From Galbibacter pacificus (GTDB lineage Bacteria > Bacteroidota > Bacteroidia > Flavobacteriales > Flavobacteriaceae): a stretch of 64,000 nucleotides of DNA. The stretch's first letter is position 1. The number at the start of each line of letters is the position of its first letter. The stretch covers positions 186,001 to 250,000 of the forward strand of contig NZ_JAQSVC010000001.1 of the NCBI RefSeq assembly GCF_029603165.1. Direction: 5' to 3'. The notes beneath the pieces are model-generated. The model was not told where the DNA came from and did not search any database. It saw only the letters and a list, made by a program, of their open reading frames with translations. The translations under genes and the position numbers were made by a program. Below, in pieces: positions 51,857-61,063 of the stretch.

Positions 51857-54304
51857 TTAATTGATTTTGTAGCAGATAACCGAGCTTTTATCGCCCACGG
51901 TAATCATTTCCAGCTTTTTATCATTGTCCATATCGGCAAGATCCACAGCAGCATCTCCGTAAACAGGGAAATTTTCAATCATTTTGGCATTGCTGTCAAA
52001 CAAATAAACCTTATGCGTTTGTTTATCGGTAACCGACACGTATATTTTATCGTAGATGTAAAATATTTTAGGTTGGGTATAGATGCCAAAGTCTAACGTA
52101 GCCTTGTTTTCTTTGATGTTCAACATGTTTTCGGAAATCGTGGACAAGGTATGTGCAGTGGCATCGATTAAATGATTTTCCTTTAGATCGAGGGCAATTT
52201 TGTTAAGCCTTCCCTGTTGATCCACCTGGATTAGGTCGCCATTGGTATTGGTGGTGGTAAATTTTCCGTTGTAAAGGTATATTTCGTTCCCCGAAAAATC
52301 GATATTCCCCTTAACACGCACCCGTACATCGCCGGTTCTGTGGAGAATGTCCAGTTTTCCGTCGCTTTCCTGTAAAACAATATAATCTTTGTTGCCAATA
52401 CGTATGTGTTTAGGGCTATTTATAACAGTATTGTTGGTTTCTTTTAAGGTAAACCCATTAACGGTTTCGGCATTGCGGTCGTACATTTTTATTTGCTTGC
52501 CCATCACAATTAAAAACCGGTAATCTCTGTTGTTGCTATAATCAAAAACAGCCAAGGGCTGGGTAATGGTGCTGTTAAAGCTTAACGGGAACGGGGATAC
52601 GTCCTCGCCATTCCTGTCTACCACCATGAACTTAGTTGCGGTGGTAAAGGCCAGTTGGAGCCGGCCGTTCCTGTACAGGTCAACTTGAGAGATATTGCCC
52701 CTTATTTTGCTGTCCAGTTTCTTTTTCCAGAGCACCTTACCATTGGTGGCGATAAGGTAAAGGTTGTTTTCGTTGTCCTGGACAACAATTTCCATTTTCT
52801 TGGTATAATGGTTTAAAACAAACTGAGGCTTGGAAACTATGTCGGCATCCAGTGTGGTGCTGTACAATTGGGTAACCAGATTTGAATTTACCGTAGATGT
52901 ATTGGCCTTTTTAAGCAAAACATGGAAATGGGCAAAGGTTCCTTCGGAAATGTACTGAAACGCGGCATATTTATAATCTTTAAACGAAGTTTTGGCTATT
53001 CCGGTTATAAAATCGGGGTTTAAAATAGAGCCGCTGTCCTTAATTTTTTCAAGATTGGCAATGGCCAGGACCGAAGATTCATCGGCCAGTTCGCTCCTTA
53101 AATTGGTGTATGTGGGAACTTGCGCCAAGGTAGCGTTGTTTTGGAAATTAGAAATAATGTCTTCCAGAAGGGCACTGTTTTGTGCAAATACATAATAATC
53201 GCCAACCTTTGCAACGTGGGCGGCCTTGATATGTTTGGCAATTTTGGTTAAATGCGTAACAAGTAAGTCGTCTGTGTTGAGCTCCCAAACGGTTTGGTCC
53301 CTGTACGTTGATTTTTGCTTGACAAATTGTTGCAGTTTATCTTCAAAATCGATGTTGTCGTTGTTTTTTACGGCAGCCACCTTAACTTGGTTAAGGCCTA
53401 TTTCTACAAATTCTTCAATATTTTTAAAAAGGGAATCTTTAGGCTGAACAGTCCTTAAGTTATATGGGTTTACAGCAGGGTATGCAATAAAAAAACTGGC
53501 ATTGAGCGGCACTATTTCGGCCGCATGCGAAGAAGCAGGGCTTTTGTGCTTAAAAAGGTTTAGTGTATTGGGAATAGAATCGCTGGAAGTGGCAATCCCG
53601 TTAAGCTTAATATAATCCTGTGCAATGCTGGCATCTACCGAGGTCCAATCGTTAAATTCCACCATATTGTTCGAAAGGTTTTCGGACAGGACGTTCTGGA
53701 ACAGATTTGCCGACTCTTTATGGTTGATAAAAATATTGGCCGCAATGTTGTTTTGAGCCACCTGATAAAGTTTTTCAAGGTTTTTGTCTGCCTTAAGGTT
53801 TCCAGTGTTCCGGATCAGGTTTTCAATAAGTAGCCGGGAAGAAGAACCGATAAAATAGTTGTTTACCGAAGTACTGAAAATTTGCTTTTCGCCTATGGAA
53901 AGTATTTTAATGGAAGCTCCTTCATACTTTATTTCTTCGACTTTCCGGTTAACGGTAGAATCTATGCTAAATAAATCGTTATGGTTTTTGCATATAAGCG
54001 TATAGTTGAACTCATTTTTCCCGATTTCGGTAAAGGTTAACAGCGAAGTTCCTTTTGGGGTAATGTATTTTAAAGCGTTCAATAAGCCGAAAGTGTTTTT
54101 ATACGCGGGGGTATTTTTTAAAAGCTTGATAAAGTTGTTGTTGATCAACTCGCTTTTAAACGCTTGATAATCGTTAATCTTAATTACAACATTGGCATTT
54201 CTGGGAGTATAAGCAATAAGGCCGGAGGCTGGAGATACGGTTTCCTCTTTACAAGATTGAAATAAAACGATAGCCAAGCATGTAAATACAAAAAATCTTT
54301 TCAT
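51857..54304 (-). CDS. Large lipoprotein with a C-terminal beta-propeller-like domain
   Basis: An 815-residue lipoprotein (signal peptide to LFQSC, cysteine near residue 18). Residues about 25-480 are a soluble region of unknown fold (ANVVIKINDYQAFKSELINN). Residues about 490-815 look like a beta-propeller with repeated strand-turn units (LYLIATNGKVLWKKKLD, KMYDRNAETVNGF, VYLFDSNAKMIENFPVYGDA, LADMDNDKKLEMITVGD), as in PQQ-type or integrin-like repeats. I do not know a function. It lies just before rnhB on the same strand, a pairing I recall from other Flavobacteria; the gap is 448 bases with a SusC remnant. Confidence 0.75.
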   Translation of the reverse strand: MKRFFVFTCLAIVLFQSCKEETVSPASGLIAYTPRNANVVIKINDYQAFKSELINNNFIKLLKNTPAYKNTFGLLNALKYITPKGTSLLTFTEIGKNEFNYTLICKNHNDLFSIDSTVNRKVEEIKYEGASIKILSIGEKQIFSTSVNNYFIGSSSRLLIENLIRNTGNLKADKNLEKLYQVAQNNIAANIFINHKESANLFQNVLSENLSNNMVEFNDWTSVDASIAQDYIKLNGIATSSDSIPNTLNLFKHKSPASSHAAEIVPLNASFFIAYPAVNPYNLRTVQPKDSLFKNIEEFVEIGLNQVKVAAVKNNDNIDFEDKLQQFVKQKSTYRDQTVWELNTDDLLVTHLTKIAKHIKAAHVAKVGDYYVFAQNSALLEDIISNFQNNATLAQVPTYTNLRSELADESSVLAIANLEKIKDSGSILNPDFITGIAKTSFKDYKYAAFQYISEGTFAHFHVLLKKANTSTVNSNLVTQLYSTTLDADIVSKPQFVLNHYTKKMEIVVQDNENNLYLIATNGKVLWKKKLDSKIRGNISQVDLYRNGRLQLAFTTATKFMVVDRNGEDVSPFPLSFNSTITQPLAVFDYSNNRDYRFLIVMGKQIKMYDRNAETVNGFTLKETNNTVINSPKHIRIGNKDYIVLQESDGKLDILHRTGDVRVRVKGNIDFSGNEIYLYNGKFTTTNTNGDLIQVDQQGRLNKIALDLKENHLIDATAHTLSTISENMLNIKENKATLDFGIYTQPKIFYIYDKIYVSVTDKQTHKVYLFDSNAKMIENFPVYGDAAVDLADMDNDKKLEMITVGDKSSVICYKIN

Positions 54305-54565
54305 GAAAGGATAATTTTAGACAAAAATAGAACTTCGAACCCAACTTCTTGATATAAAACATTTTTTTCTGCTCCAACATATTTATTATGGTTTAAGAGT
54401 AGTAAAAAAATATTCCTCGTGTAAAAAAAATATTTCATTACTTAAAAAACATGCCTGTATATAAAATATTGTCAATACTGAAACGTGAGAAAGATATTAC
54501 ATGTAATATTCTAACTGTCAAGAAAAATATACTATGATTCATGTGCTAAAGCAAATTAATTTAAT

Positions 54566-54721
54566 ATGAGGACAAAGTTTACTTGGATGCTAACGCTATT
54601 TATGGCATTGGTTGTACAATTCTCTTTTTCACAAGAGAAAACAATAACCGGGAATGTGATAGACCTAGACGGTATGACATTGCCTATAATAATATTGATT
54701 CACAGAATTAGTAAGTTATAA
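54566..54721 (+). pseudogene. Amino-terminal remnant of a SusC/RagA-type TonB receptor
   Basis: The 51-codon frame begins with a signal peptide (MRTKFTWMLTLFMALVVQFS ending FSQ) and KTITGNVIDLDGMTLP, the opening of the carboxypeptidase-regulatory-like domain of SusC receptors. Sequence similarity stops abruptly and a stop follows after LIHRISKL. The rest of the gene (about 1000 residues) is absent, so this is a deletion scar or transfer fragment. The surrounding gap 54305-54752 shows nothing else. Confidence 0.7.
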
Positions 54722-54752
54722 AAGGCCACCTTTTTGGGGTCTTTTTTAAATT

Positions 54753-55349
54753 CTAAAATTCCAATTTTAACTGTTCGGGTAACAGCCTGAAAGATTTTCG
54801 GTGGTATTTTGTAATGCCATATTTTTTAATGGCTTCGCGGTGCTCCATGGTTGGATAGCCTTTGTTTTTTTTCCAATTGTACATAGGGTACTCTTCATGA
54901 ATCTTTTCCATATATGCATCGCGGTAGGTTTTGGCCAGAATAGAAGCCGCTGCAATACTTAAATATTTACTGTCCCCTTTTACAATACACTCAAACGGAA
55001 CGTTTTTATAGGGTTTAAATTTATTACCGTCAACAATAATCTGTTCAATAGAAGCATTCAACATATCCAAGGCTTGATGCATACCAAGAATAGAAGCGTT
55101 TAAAATATTAATTTTGTCAATTTCCTCTGGGTAAATATGGGCAACCCCAAAATGAGAGGCCTTAGCTTCAATAAGTGGTTTTAGTAAGTTCCTTTTAATT
55201 TCGGTCAGTTGTTTAGAATCGTTTATAATGTTATTTTCAAACTCAATAGGCAAAATCACGGCCGCAGCCGTAACAGGCCCTGCCAAGCATCCTCTTCCAG
55301 CCTCGTCGGTACCGGCTTCTAATAGTAACTCGCTAAACGATTTAAGCAT
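54753..55349 (-). CDS. rnhB: Ribonuclease HII
   Basis: RNase HII removes ribonucleotides from DNA and RNA primers. The 198-residue protein has the catalytic acidic residues: [13 protein letters not shown] (Asp15 and Glu16), QIIVDGNKF (near 98) and [10 protein letters not shown] (near 140), all in the order of the type 2 family, with the C-terminal [12 protein letters not shown]. No odd features. Confidence 0.96.
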   Translation of the reverse strand: MLKSFSELLLEAGTDEAGRGCLAGPVTAAAVILPIEFENNIINDSKQLTEIKRNLLKPLIEAKASHFGVAHIYPEEIDKINILNASILGMHQALDMLNASIEQIIVDGNKFKPYKNVPFECIVKGDSKYLSIAAASILAKTYRDAYMEKIHEEYPMYNWKKNKGYPTMEHREAIKKYGITKYHRKSFRLLPEQLKLEF

Positions 55350-55713
55350 ATAACTATATTATGGGTTTATACAAAAATATATAAATAAGACAGGAAACAA
55401 TAAATAGGGGCATAAATCATTTTTAGTATTCAGTACGATAAATAAAAAGAGCATAATTTTCCAAATAGGTACAACATGTATATACATAAAATACCCTTTA
55501 TCTTTTATTCCACAATTTCAAACTTTTAATTTCGTTCAAATAATATACCTTTGCCTTCAAACAGAAATATAAGGACAGGTGTTTTTTTTTGCTTATAAAA
55601 TAGTTGTCTCATAATTAAAAGGGGATATTTATTTTCAGCACGGAGGCACAATTATTGTAGTACTCCGATTTATAAATAAATTTATCATTAGTTGATTACT
55701 AAAATATAAACGT
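55350..55713. other. Intergenic gap between rnhB and the porin gene
   Basis: AT-rich, no convincing gene. It holds one Bacteroidetes-type -7 element, TACCTTTG (55546-55553), that would give the porin transcript a leader of about 155 bases. A short GGAG/CTCC pairing lies near 55641-55668. Confidence 0.5.
55546..55553 (+). promoter_or_regulatory. -7 promoter element upstream of the porin
   Basis: TACCTTTG followed by CC, matching TAnnTTTG; a leader of about 155 bases would precede the GTG start at 55714. Confidence 0.5.
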
Positions 55714-57693
55714 GTGAAATATTTTAATTTCTTGATTTTTTTTCTTGTACTCGGTCTATGTAAAACCAATGCCCAAGAAGTTGAAAACACAAAAGTTGTT
55801 AAGGATACAACACTTGTTATCTCTAAAGACGCAAAATCTAATAAAAAGAAAGATAAGGAGTTTTCCATAGAGGATTATAAAATTATCTCTTATCAAAGGG
55901 ACACCACTACTTTTGATACCACTTTAACCATATACAAAGAATACAAATACAATTATTTGCGGAAAGACGATTTCGAGTTGTTGCCCTTTGCAAATGTTGG
56001 ACAAACCTATAATATTTTGGGTGCCGAGACCACACAAAAAGGGTTTTACCCCCGAATGGGCGAAGAGGCCAAGTACAATAATTACATGGAAGTAGAGGAC
56101 ATCTCATATTACCGGGTGCCCACACCAACTACCGAATTGTTTTACAAAACTGTTATGGAACAAGGGCAGATCCTGGATGCTATGATTACGCTTAATACTT
56201 CCCCTAGGCTAAACATGTCTATTGCCTATAAAGGAATGCGCTCGCTGGGGAAATATCAGCACATACTTTCCAGTACCGGAAATTTTAGGTTTACCACCAA
56301 TTACCAAACCAAAAACGGAAAATATCAATTAAGGGCACATTACGCTTCTCAGGACATTTTAAATGAAGAAAATGGCGGTTTGGCTGTTCCGGAACAATTT
56401 ACATCGGGGGATGATGAGTTTATAGACCGTTCCAGGATTGATGTTAAATTTGACGATGCAGAGAATTTTTTGTTGGGAAAACGATATTTTTTAGATCATC
56501 AATATTATCTTTTTAAAGAACAAGATTCTCTTAAAAATTATGGGTTGGCAATTGGGCATCAGCTTAATTACGAAACAAAAACATACGAGTTCCGTCAAGA
56601 TGCTGCAAACGCCTATTTTGGCGAGGCATACCAGGCTGCTGACCTTAATGACAGGGCAAAGTTTAAATCTTTTAACAATCAACTTAATTTAAATTACCGA
56701 AGCAAGATTGTCGGAGATGTTACTTTTTTGGTTAATTTTTACAAGTACAATTACTATTTTAACAGTGTTGTGGTAACCCCAAATCAAACAATTACCAATC
56801 AGTTAAGAGATAACGAAATATCCGTGGGCGGTAAATGGAAAAAGCAAATAGGCGGTTTCTTCCTTAATGCCGATTTTACCCAGAATATTGTGGGCGATAT
56901 GGGCGGAACGGTTTTAAATGCCCAAATGGGGTACCAACTTACCAATGATATAAGTGTGGACGCATCATTACATGCATCTTCAAGAATGCCAAACTATAAT
57001 TTCTTATTATACCAAAGTGATTATAAAAATTATAATTGGCAGTATACAGATACGTTTGAAAAACAAAAAATAAGCACCCTTCAAGGAACTGCAACGCATA
57101 AAAAATGGGGAAGTTTGAGCGTAGCTTATACCATACGCGATAAATATGCCTACTTTGAAGAACAATTAATGGAGGGGGACTCTGTTTCGGTTGAAGACGA
57201 TGTCCAACTTGTATCACCAATACAATTTGGTGGATCTATAAACTCCATGAAGGTTAAATTTAGCAATGACCTGCATTTTTTAAGGAGGTGGGGGCTTGCC
57301 AATACCATTATGTATCAAAATGTAAGTCAGAGTGAAAATATTTTAAATGTGCCGGATATTGTAACCAGAAATACATTGTATTATTCCAACCATTTATTTA
57401 AAAAAGCACTATACCTACAAGTGGGTGTTACGGCAAAATATTTTACGGAATATTATATGAACTCATATAGCCCCGTGCTTGGCGAACTGCTTATACAAGA
57501 CCGTGAAGAAATTGGAGGTTTTCCGTTGTTTGACCTCTTTATCAATGCAAAAGTACGCCGAACCAGGATTTATTTAAAAGCCGAACATTTCAATACAATT
57601 TTTACCAGCGAATACAACTATTATAGTGCGCCAAACAATCCCTATCGGGATTTTATAGTCCGTTTTGGTGTGGTTTGGAATTTCTTTTCTTAA
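55714..57693 (+). CDS. Putative outer-membrane porin (Bacteroidetes type)
   Basis: A 659-residue protein with signal peptide (MKYFNFLIFFLVLGLCKTNA, GTG start) and a beta-barrel-like body of alternating strands with many Tyr, Asn and Phe residues and a C-terminal aromatic end (GVVWNFFS). The opening YNYLRKDDFELLPFANVGQT and NILGAETTQKGFYPRMGEEA fit the putative porin family of Bacteroidetes. Function: general diffusion channel, by family inference. The next gene starts 60 bases downstream, so co-transcription is possible. Confidence 0.8.
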   Translation: MKYFNFLIFFLVLGLCKTNAQEVENTKVVKDTTLVISKDAKSNKKKDKEFSIEDYKIISYQRDTTTFDTTLTIYKEYKYNYLRKDDFELLPFANVGQTYNILGAETTQKGFYPRMGEEAKYNNYMEVEDISYYRVPTPTTELFYKTVMEQGQILDAMITLNTSPRLNMSIAYKGMRSLGKYQHILSSTGNFRFTTNYQTKNGKYQLRAHYASQDILNEENGGLAVPEQFTSGDDEFIDRSRIDVKFDDAENFLLGKRYFLDHQYYLFKEQDSLKNYGLAIGHQLNYETKTYEFRQDAANAYFGEAYQAADLNDRAKFKSFNNQLNLNYRSKIVGDVTFLVNFYKYNYYFNSVVVTPNQTITNQLRDNEISVGGKWKKQIGGFFLNADFTQNIVGDMGGTVLNAQMGYQLTNDISVDASLHASSRMPNYNFLLYQSDYKNYNWQYTDTFEKQKISTLQGTATHKKWGSLSVAYTIRDKYAYFEEQLMEGDSVSVEDDVQLVSPIQFGGSINSMKVKFSNDLHFLRRWGLANTIMYQNVSQSENILNVPDIVTRNTLYYSNHLFKKALYLQVGVTAKYFTEYYMNSYSPVLGELLIQDREEIGGFPLFDLFINAKVRRTRIYLKAEHFNTIFTSEYNYYSAPNNPYRDFIVRFGVVWNFFS

Positions 57694-57753
57694 AAAATCA
57701 ATTTTATGGACTAAGATATTTACCTTTAAGGTGATATATTTTAGTGAGTAAAA

Positions 57754-58839
57754 ATGACAATAGAACAATTTTCGAAAGGGTTTCCCGTAATCAACCAATA
57801 TACCTATGTAAATACTGCTGCCTCTGGTTTAATGTACGAAAGTTTAATGGAATGGCGTCAGGAACACGATATAGATTTTTTAATTGGGGGGAGTAGGTTC
57901 AGGGAAAGCGCCGGAGAACAAATTGAAGATATCCGTGCACAGGTGGCCGGTTTTTTTAATGCTTCAACACCGAATACCGTTTTAACACCCAATTTTTCAT
58001 TTGCCCTGAAAACCTTTGTAAACGGAATCGACAAAAACCAAAATATACTTTTATTGGAAGACGATTATCCATCGTTAAACTGGCCGTTTGTAAGTAGCGG
58101 ATTTAAAAATGTTTCGTATGTAACGGTAAACCCAGACATGGAGGAAAATATACGGGAGGCCTTTAAAAAATTAAAACCCGATATTTTTGCCTTTAGTGTG
58201 GTGCAATACTTGAGCGGGGTAAAAATCGATTTAAAATTTATCAAATCATTAAAAAAAGAATATCCAGAAGTACTCTTTATTGCCGATGGGACCCAATACA
58301 GTGGAATGTTCGATTTTTCATTTAAAGACTCTGAAATAGATATTTATGGCGGTAGCGGCTATAAGTGGCTTTTGAGCGGCTATGGAAATGGTTATATGCT
58401 GTTTGACGATGCCGTAAAAGATAAAATATATCCAAAGTCTTTTGAATTCGAGCCGCAAAAAGAACCTTTTTTGCACGGCGTAAACCATATAAGGGCGCAT
58501 TTTGAACCCGGTCATTTAGATACTTTAAATTTTGGGAGCTTGGCCTTTTCAATGCAATTGTTCAATGAGGTTGGAATAGCAACCATAGAAAAACATACAA
58601 AAAGTATCTCGGCATATGCCATGCAAAAGTTTAAGGAACTCAACTTGCTTACCGAAACGGTGGCCGGGCAAAAAGAACACTCGTCAATTTTTAATCTTCA
58701 AATTGATAAAAAGAAACAAGCGGCATTAAAATCTAGAAATGTTACTTTTTCGCTGCGCGGAAGTGGGGCCAGAGTAAGTTTTCATTTGTATAATACCAAA
58801 GCCGACATTGATAAAATAGCTAGCATACTTAAACATTAA
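57754..58839 (+). CDS. Class V aminotransferase-like PLP enzyme
   Basis: A 361-residue PLP enzyme of the aminotransferase class V/cysteine desulfurase type. The cofactor Asp is in FIADGTQYSG (about residue 172), and the PLP lysine in IYGGSGYKWLLSGYGNGYML (about 203). The N-terminus (FPVINQYTYVNTAASGLMYE) is the normal opening. Substrate unknown. It may be transcribed with the porin; the ergothioneine operon lies 2.5 kb further, so a role as a C-S lyase can be considered but is not shown. Confidence 0.87.
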   Translation: MTIEQFSKGFPVINQYTYVNTAASGLMYESLMEWRQEHDIDFLIGGSRFRESAGEQIEDIRAQVAGFFNASTPNTVLTPNFSFALKTFVNGIDKNQNILLLEDDYPSLNWPFVSSGFKNVSYVTVNPDMEENIREAFKKLKPDIFAFSVVQYLSGVKIDLKFIKSLKKEYPEVLFIADGTQYSGMFDFSFKDSEIDIYGGSGYKWLLSGYGNGYMLFDDAVKDKIYPKSFEFEPQKEPFLHGVNHIRAHFEPGHLDTLNFGSLAFSMQLFNEVGIATIEKHTKSISAYAMQKFKELNLLTETVAGQKEHSSIFNLQIDKKKQAALKSRNVTFSLRGSGARVSFHLYNTKADIDKIASILKH

Positions 58840-58995
58840 GCTTCTTTTTCATCAGTTTTGATAGTTAAATTTTGCTAATTTCATTTTTTGGTTAAGGTAG
58901 TTTTAATAAAATGATAAATATTTGATTGTTAGTTGCTTATGATGTTTTAAATTTATTCTTTTGAGGTAGGTTTAATCAATTAAAACATAAAGGCA

Positions 58996-59292
58996 ATGGC
59001 AATTTCAAAACAATACTTAAAATCAAGACCGGTTTGTAAAGTAACATTTACAGTACCTGCCGAAGAAGCAAATGAAGTAGTGGTAGTTGGCGATTTTAAT
59101 CAATGGAATCCAGAAGAAGCATCACTAAAAAAATTGAAAAACGGGAATTTTAAAGGGACTTTTGAAATACCAAAAGATAGTACCTATGAATTTCGTTACA
59201 TTATAGACGGTAATTATACCAATGAAATAGAAGCCGATGCTTTTCAATGGAATGATTATGCCGGGACTGAAAATGCTGTTTTGTTTGTTTAA
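58996..59292 (+). CDS. Isolated CBM48/isoamylase N-terminal domain protein
   Basis: A 98-residue protein that is almost entirely one glycogen-binding-like domain: VCKVTFTVPAEEANEVVVVGDFNQWN, then FKGTFEIPKDSTYEFRYIID. It is the early-set domain of isoamylase/GH13 enzymes and AMPK-beta proteins, without an enzyme. It may bind glycogen or glucans and act as an adaptor. No signal peptide. It stands alone. Confidence 0.87.
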   Translation: MAISKQYLKSRPVCKVTFTVPAEEANEVVVVGDFNQWNPEEASLKKLKNGNFKGTFEIPKDSTYEFRYIIDGNYTNEIEADAFQWNDYAGTENAVLFV

Positions 59293-59313
59293 CCGTTAAA
59301 CGTATAATATACA

Positions 59314-60087
59314 TTACAGGCGTGGGCGTATAATATCGGTAAATTCTTCGTATAATTTATTTACAATATTTAAATCGTAATTATGGTTTACGGGTATTAT
59401 GGCTCCCTTCCAGTTTCCTAGAACCCAATTGCCCGTTGTTAAATTTGGCAATTGGTCGTAATTTATATTTTTGTCGCCCCATATATAGGCATAATAATAT
59501 GGCTTGTCGCTTATGCTTCCGTCTGCAATGGCATAACCCAAACCAAATCCTTTTTTCTCAGTTTCTTCGGGGTATACCAGCATTCCGGTATCAAAATGGT
59601 GCGGCCAGACATAAATGGAGGATGTTTTTTTAGATGAAATTTTTATTTTTTCTAACGAACGTTGTGCAATATTGCGTTGTTCAACAAGTTGAAGTATAGC
59701 TTTTTCATCTGTTGAATCCAAAGCGATAAACGTATCAAATTTGGTATTAAGTTTGAAGCCCAGATTGTAATGAAACTTTCCGGCCTCAAGGCCATAATCG
59801 CTAATGGTCTCGCGTATCCAGGCATCGATATCGCTTTGGGTAAGCCCCAAAAGATCGATTTCTTTAAAATCGCTTCCTTTATACAAGCGCAAATAAACAT
59901 CGGTGTAATTAAGTTCAAGGTAAAATACATTGTTTACAATTTGAGATTGCAATGCACTTTTTTCAATATTCCACAATAAGGCAGACTGGCTATCGTCTTC
60001 TCTTTTTTCTAAAAAGCTGTTGCTAAATGCAGCCAGAATCTGGGCCAGATGATGAAATTTATTTTGTATTTCGTTAATGTGTTCCAT
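59314..60087 (-). CDS. DUF5996-like protein in the ergothioneine operon
   Basis: A 257-residue cytosolic protein. The hallmark region SIYVWPHHFDTGMLVYPEET and the later SDKPYYYAYIWG resemble DUF5996-type proteins (WPHHFD motif). The two His and Asp could bind metal. It is the last gene of egtB-egtD-this, with two bases after the egtD stop, so it is co-translated with ergothioneine synthesis genes. A direct role in the pathway is inference. Confidence 0.78.
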   Translation of the reverse strand: MEHINEIQNKFHHLAQILAAFSNSFLEKREDDSQSALLWNIEKSALQSQIVNNVFYLELNYTDVYLRLYKGSDFKEIDLLGLTQSDIDAWIRETISDYGLEAGKFHYNLGFKLNTKFDTFIALDSTDEKAILQLVEQRNIAQRSLEKIKISSKKTSSIYVWPHHFDTGMLVYPEETEKKGFGLGYAIADGSISDKPYYYAYIWGDKNINYDQLPNLTTGNWVLGNWKGAIIPVNHNYDLNIVNKLYEEFTDIIRPRL

Positions 60088-60089
60088 AT

Positions 60090-61058
60090 TTATATAGCAA
60101 ACAAAAAGTTTTTAAATAATTGTTGGGCATCTGTATATTGATTAACGATTTTTAGGTTTACTTGTCCGGCAATCCAGTCAATGGTCTTGAGATCGTATTT
60201 TTGAGATATTTCCGTATGAATGGTTTCCCAGGCATCAAAATCCACATGGAGGTTCATTTTCCTTATAAAAACGGTTTGCGGTTCTGTAGCAACCAAAAAG
60301 CTTTTTGCCGTCCCCGTTTCTGGATTATAGCTTTCCCATTGAATAAATTTGTCGGGATTAAAATTTGCATCCAGCTCGTTATTGATGCGCACCAAAATAT
60401 TTTTGTTAAAAGCTTCTGTAATACCAGTTTTGTCGCTATATGCCTTGATTATTTTCTTGGGATGTTTTTTTTGGTCGAAGCCCATAAACAATAAATCTTG
60501 TTTGTGCATGCTTTTTTGAATGCCCTGCATAAAAGAAATTGCATTTTCGTGAACCATGTTGCCTATATTGGATCCCAACATCATAATTACTTTTTTTCGG
60601 TGCTTAAATTCGTTCAGTTCGTGCAGCACATCAAGATACGTTCCTTGTTTTGGCACGACTTCCAACTGGGGGAATTCTTTTTTTAAAGTAGTTTTAAGGT
60701 CTAAAAGGGCATGTTTGCTAATATCGATCGGGAGGTAGCTAAATTTATAATTGTTCTTTGTAAGGTATTGCAATAGTATTTTTGTTTTCTTTCCATCACC
60801 TGCCCCCAATTCTATAAGGTCGAACCCTTTTTCTTCATCTTTAAAAATTTCGGCAAGAGCAGGTGTGTAAGTATCAATAATTTCATATTCAGCATTGGTT
60901 AGGTAATACTCGGGCATTTCCATAATCTGCTGAAAGATTTTATCGCCCTTTTCGTCATAAAAATATTTAGACGAAAGTTTTTTAGGGTACGAGGTCAACC
61001 CTTTGTAAACATCTTCTTCAAAGGTGTTTTCTAGTTTTGTAAGTGTGTTTTTTTCCAT
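60090..61058 (-). CDS. egtD: L-histidine N-alpha-methyltransferase EgtD
   Basis: EgtD trimethylates histidine to hercynine with SAM, the first step of ergothioneine synthesis. The start at ATG 61058 gives a 322-residue protein of family length, five bases after the egtB stop; the frame stays open 14 codons more, inside egtB, but that is not used. Motifs: KYFYDEKGDKIFQQIMEMPE, EYYLTNAEYEII, the SAM loop LIELGAGDGKKT (about 80), and MMLGSNIGNM. Histidine-binding residues follow the family pattern. Second gene of the operon. Confidence 0.93.
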   Translation of the reverse strand: MEKNTLTKLENTFEEDVYKGLTSYPKKLSSKYFYDEKGDKIFQQIMEMPEYYLTNAEYEIIDTYTPALAEIFKDEEKGFDLIELGAGDGKKTKILLQYLTKNNYKFSYLPIDISKHALLDLKTTLKKEFPQLEVVPKQGTYLDVLHELNEFKHRKKVIMMLGSNIGNMVHENAISFMQGIQKSMHKQDLLFMGFDQKKHPKKIIKAYSDKTGITEAFNKNILVRINNELDANFNPDKFIQWESYNPETGTAKSFLVATEPQTVFIRKMNLHVDFDAWETIHTEISQKYDLKTIDWIAGQVNLKIVNQYTDAQQLFKNFLFAI

Positions 61059-61063
61059 TGAAT

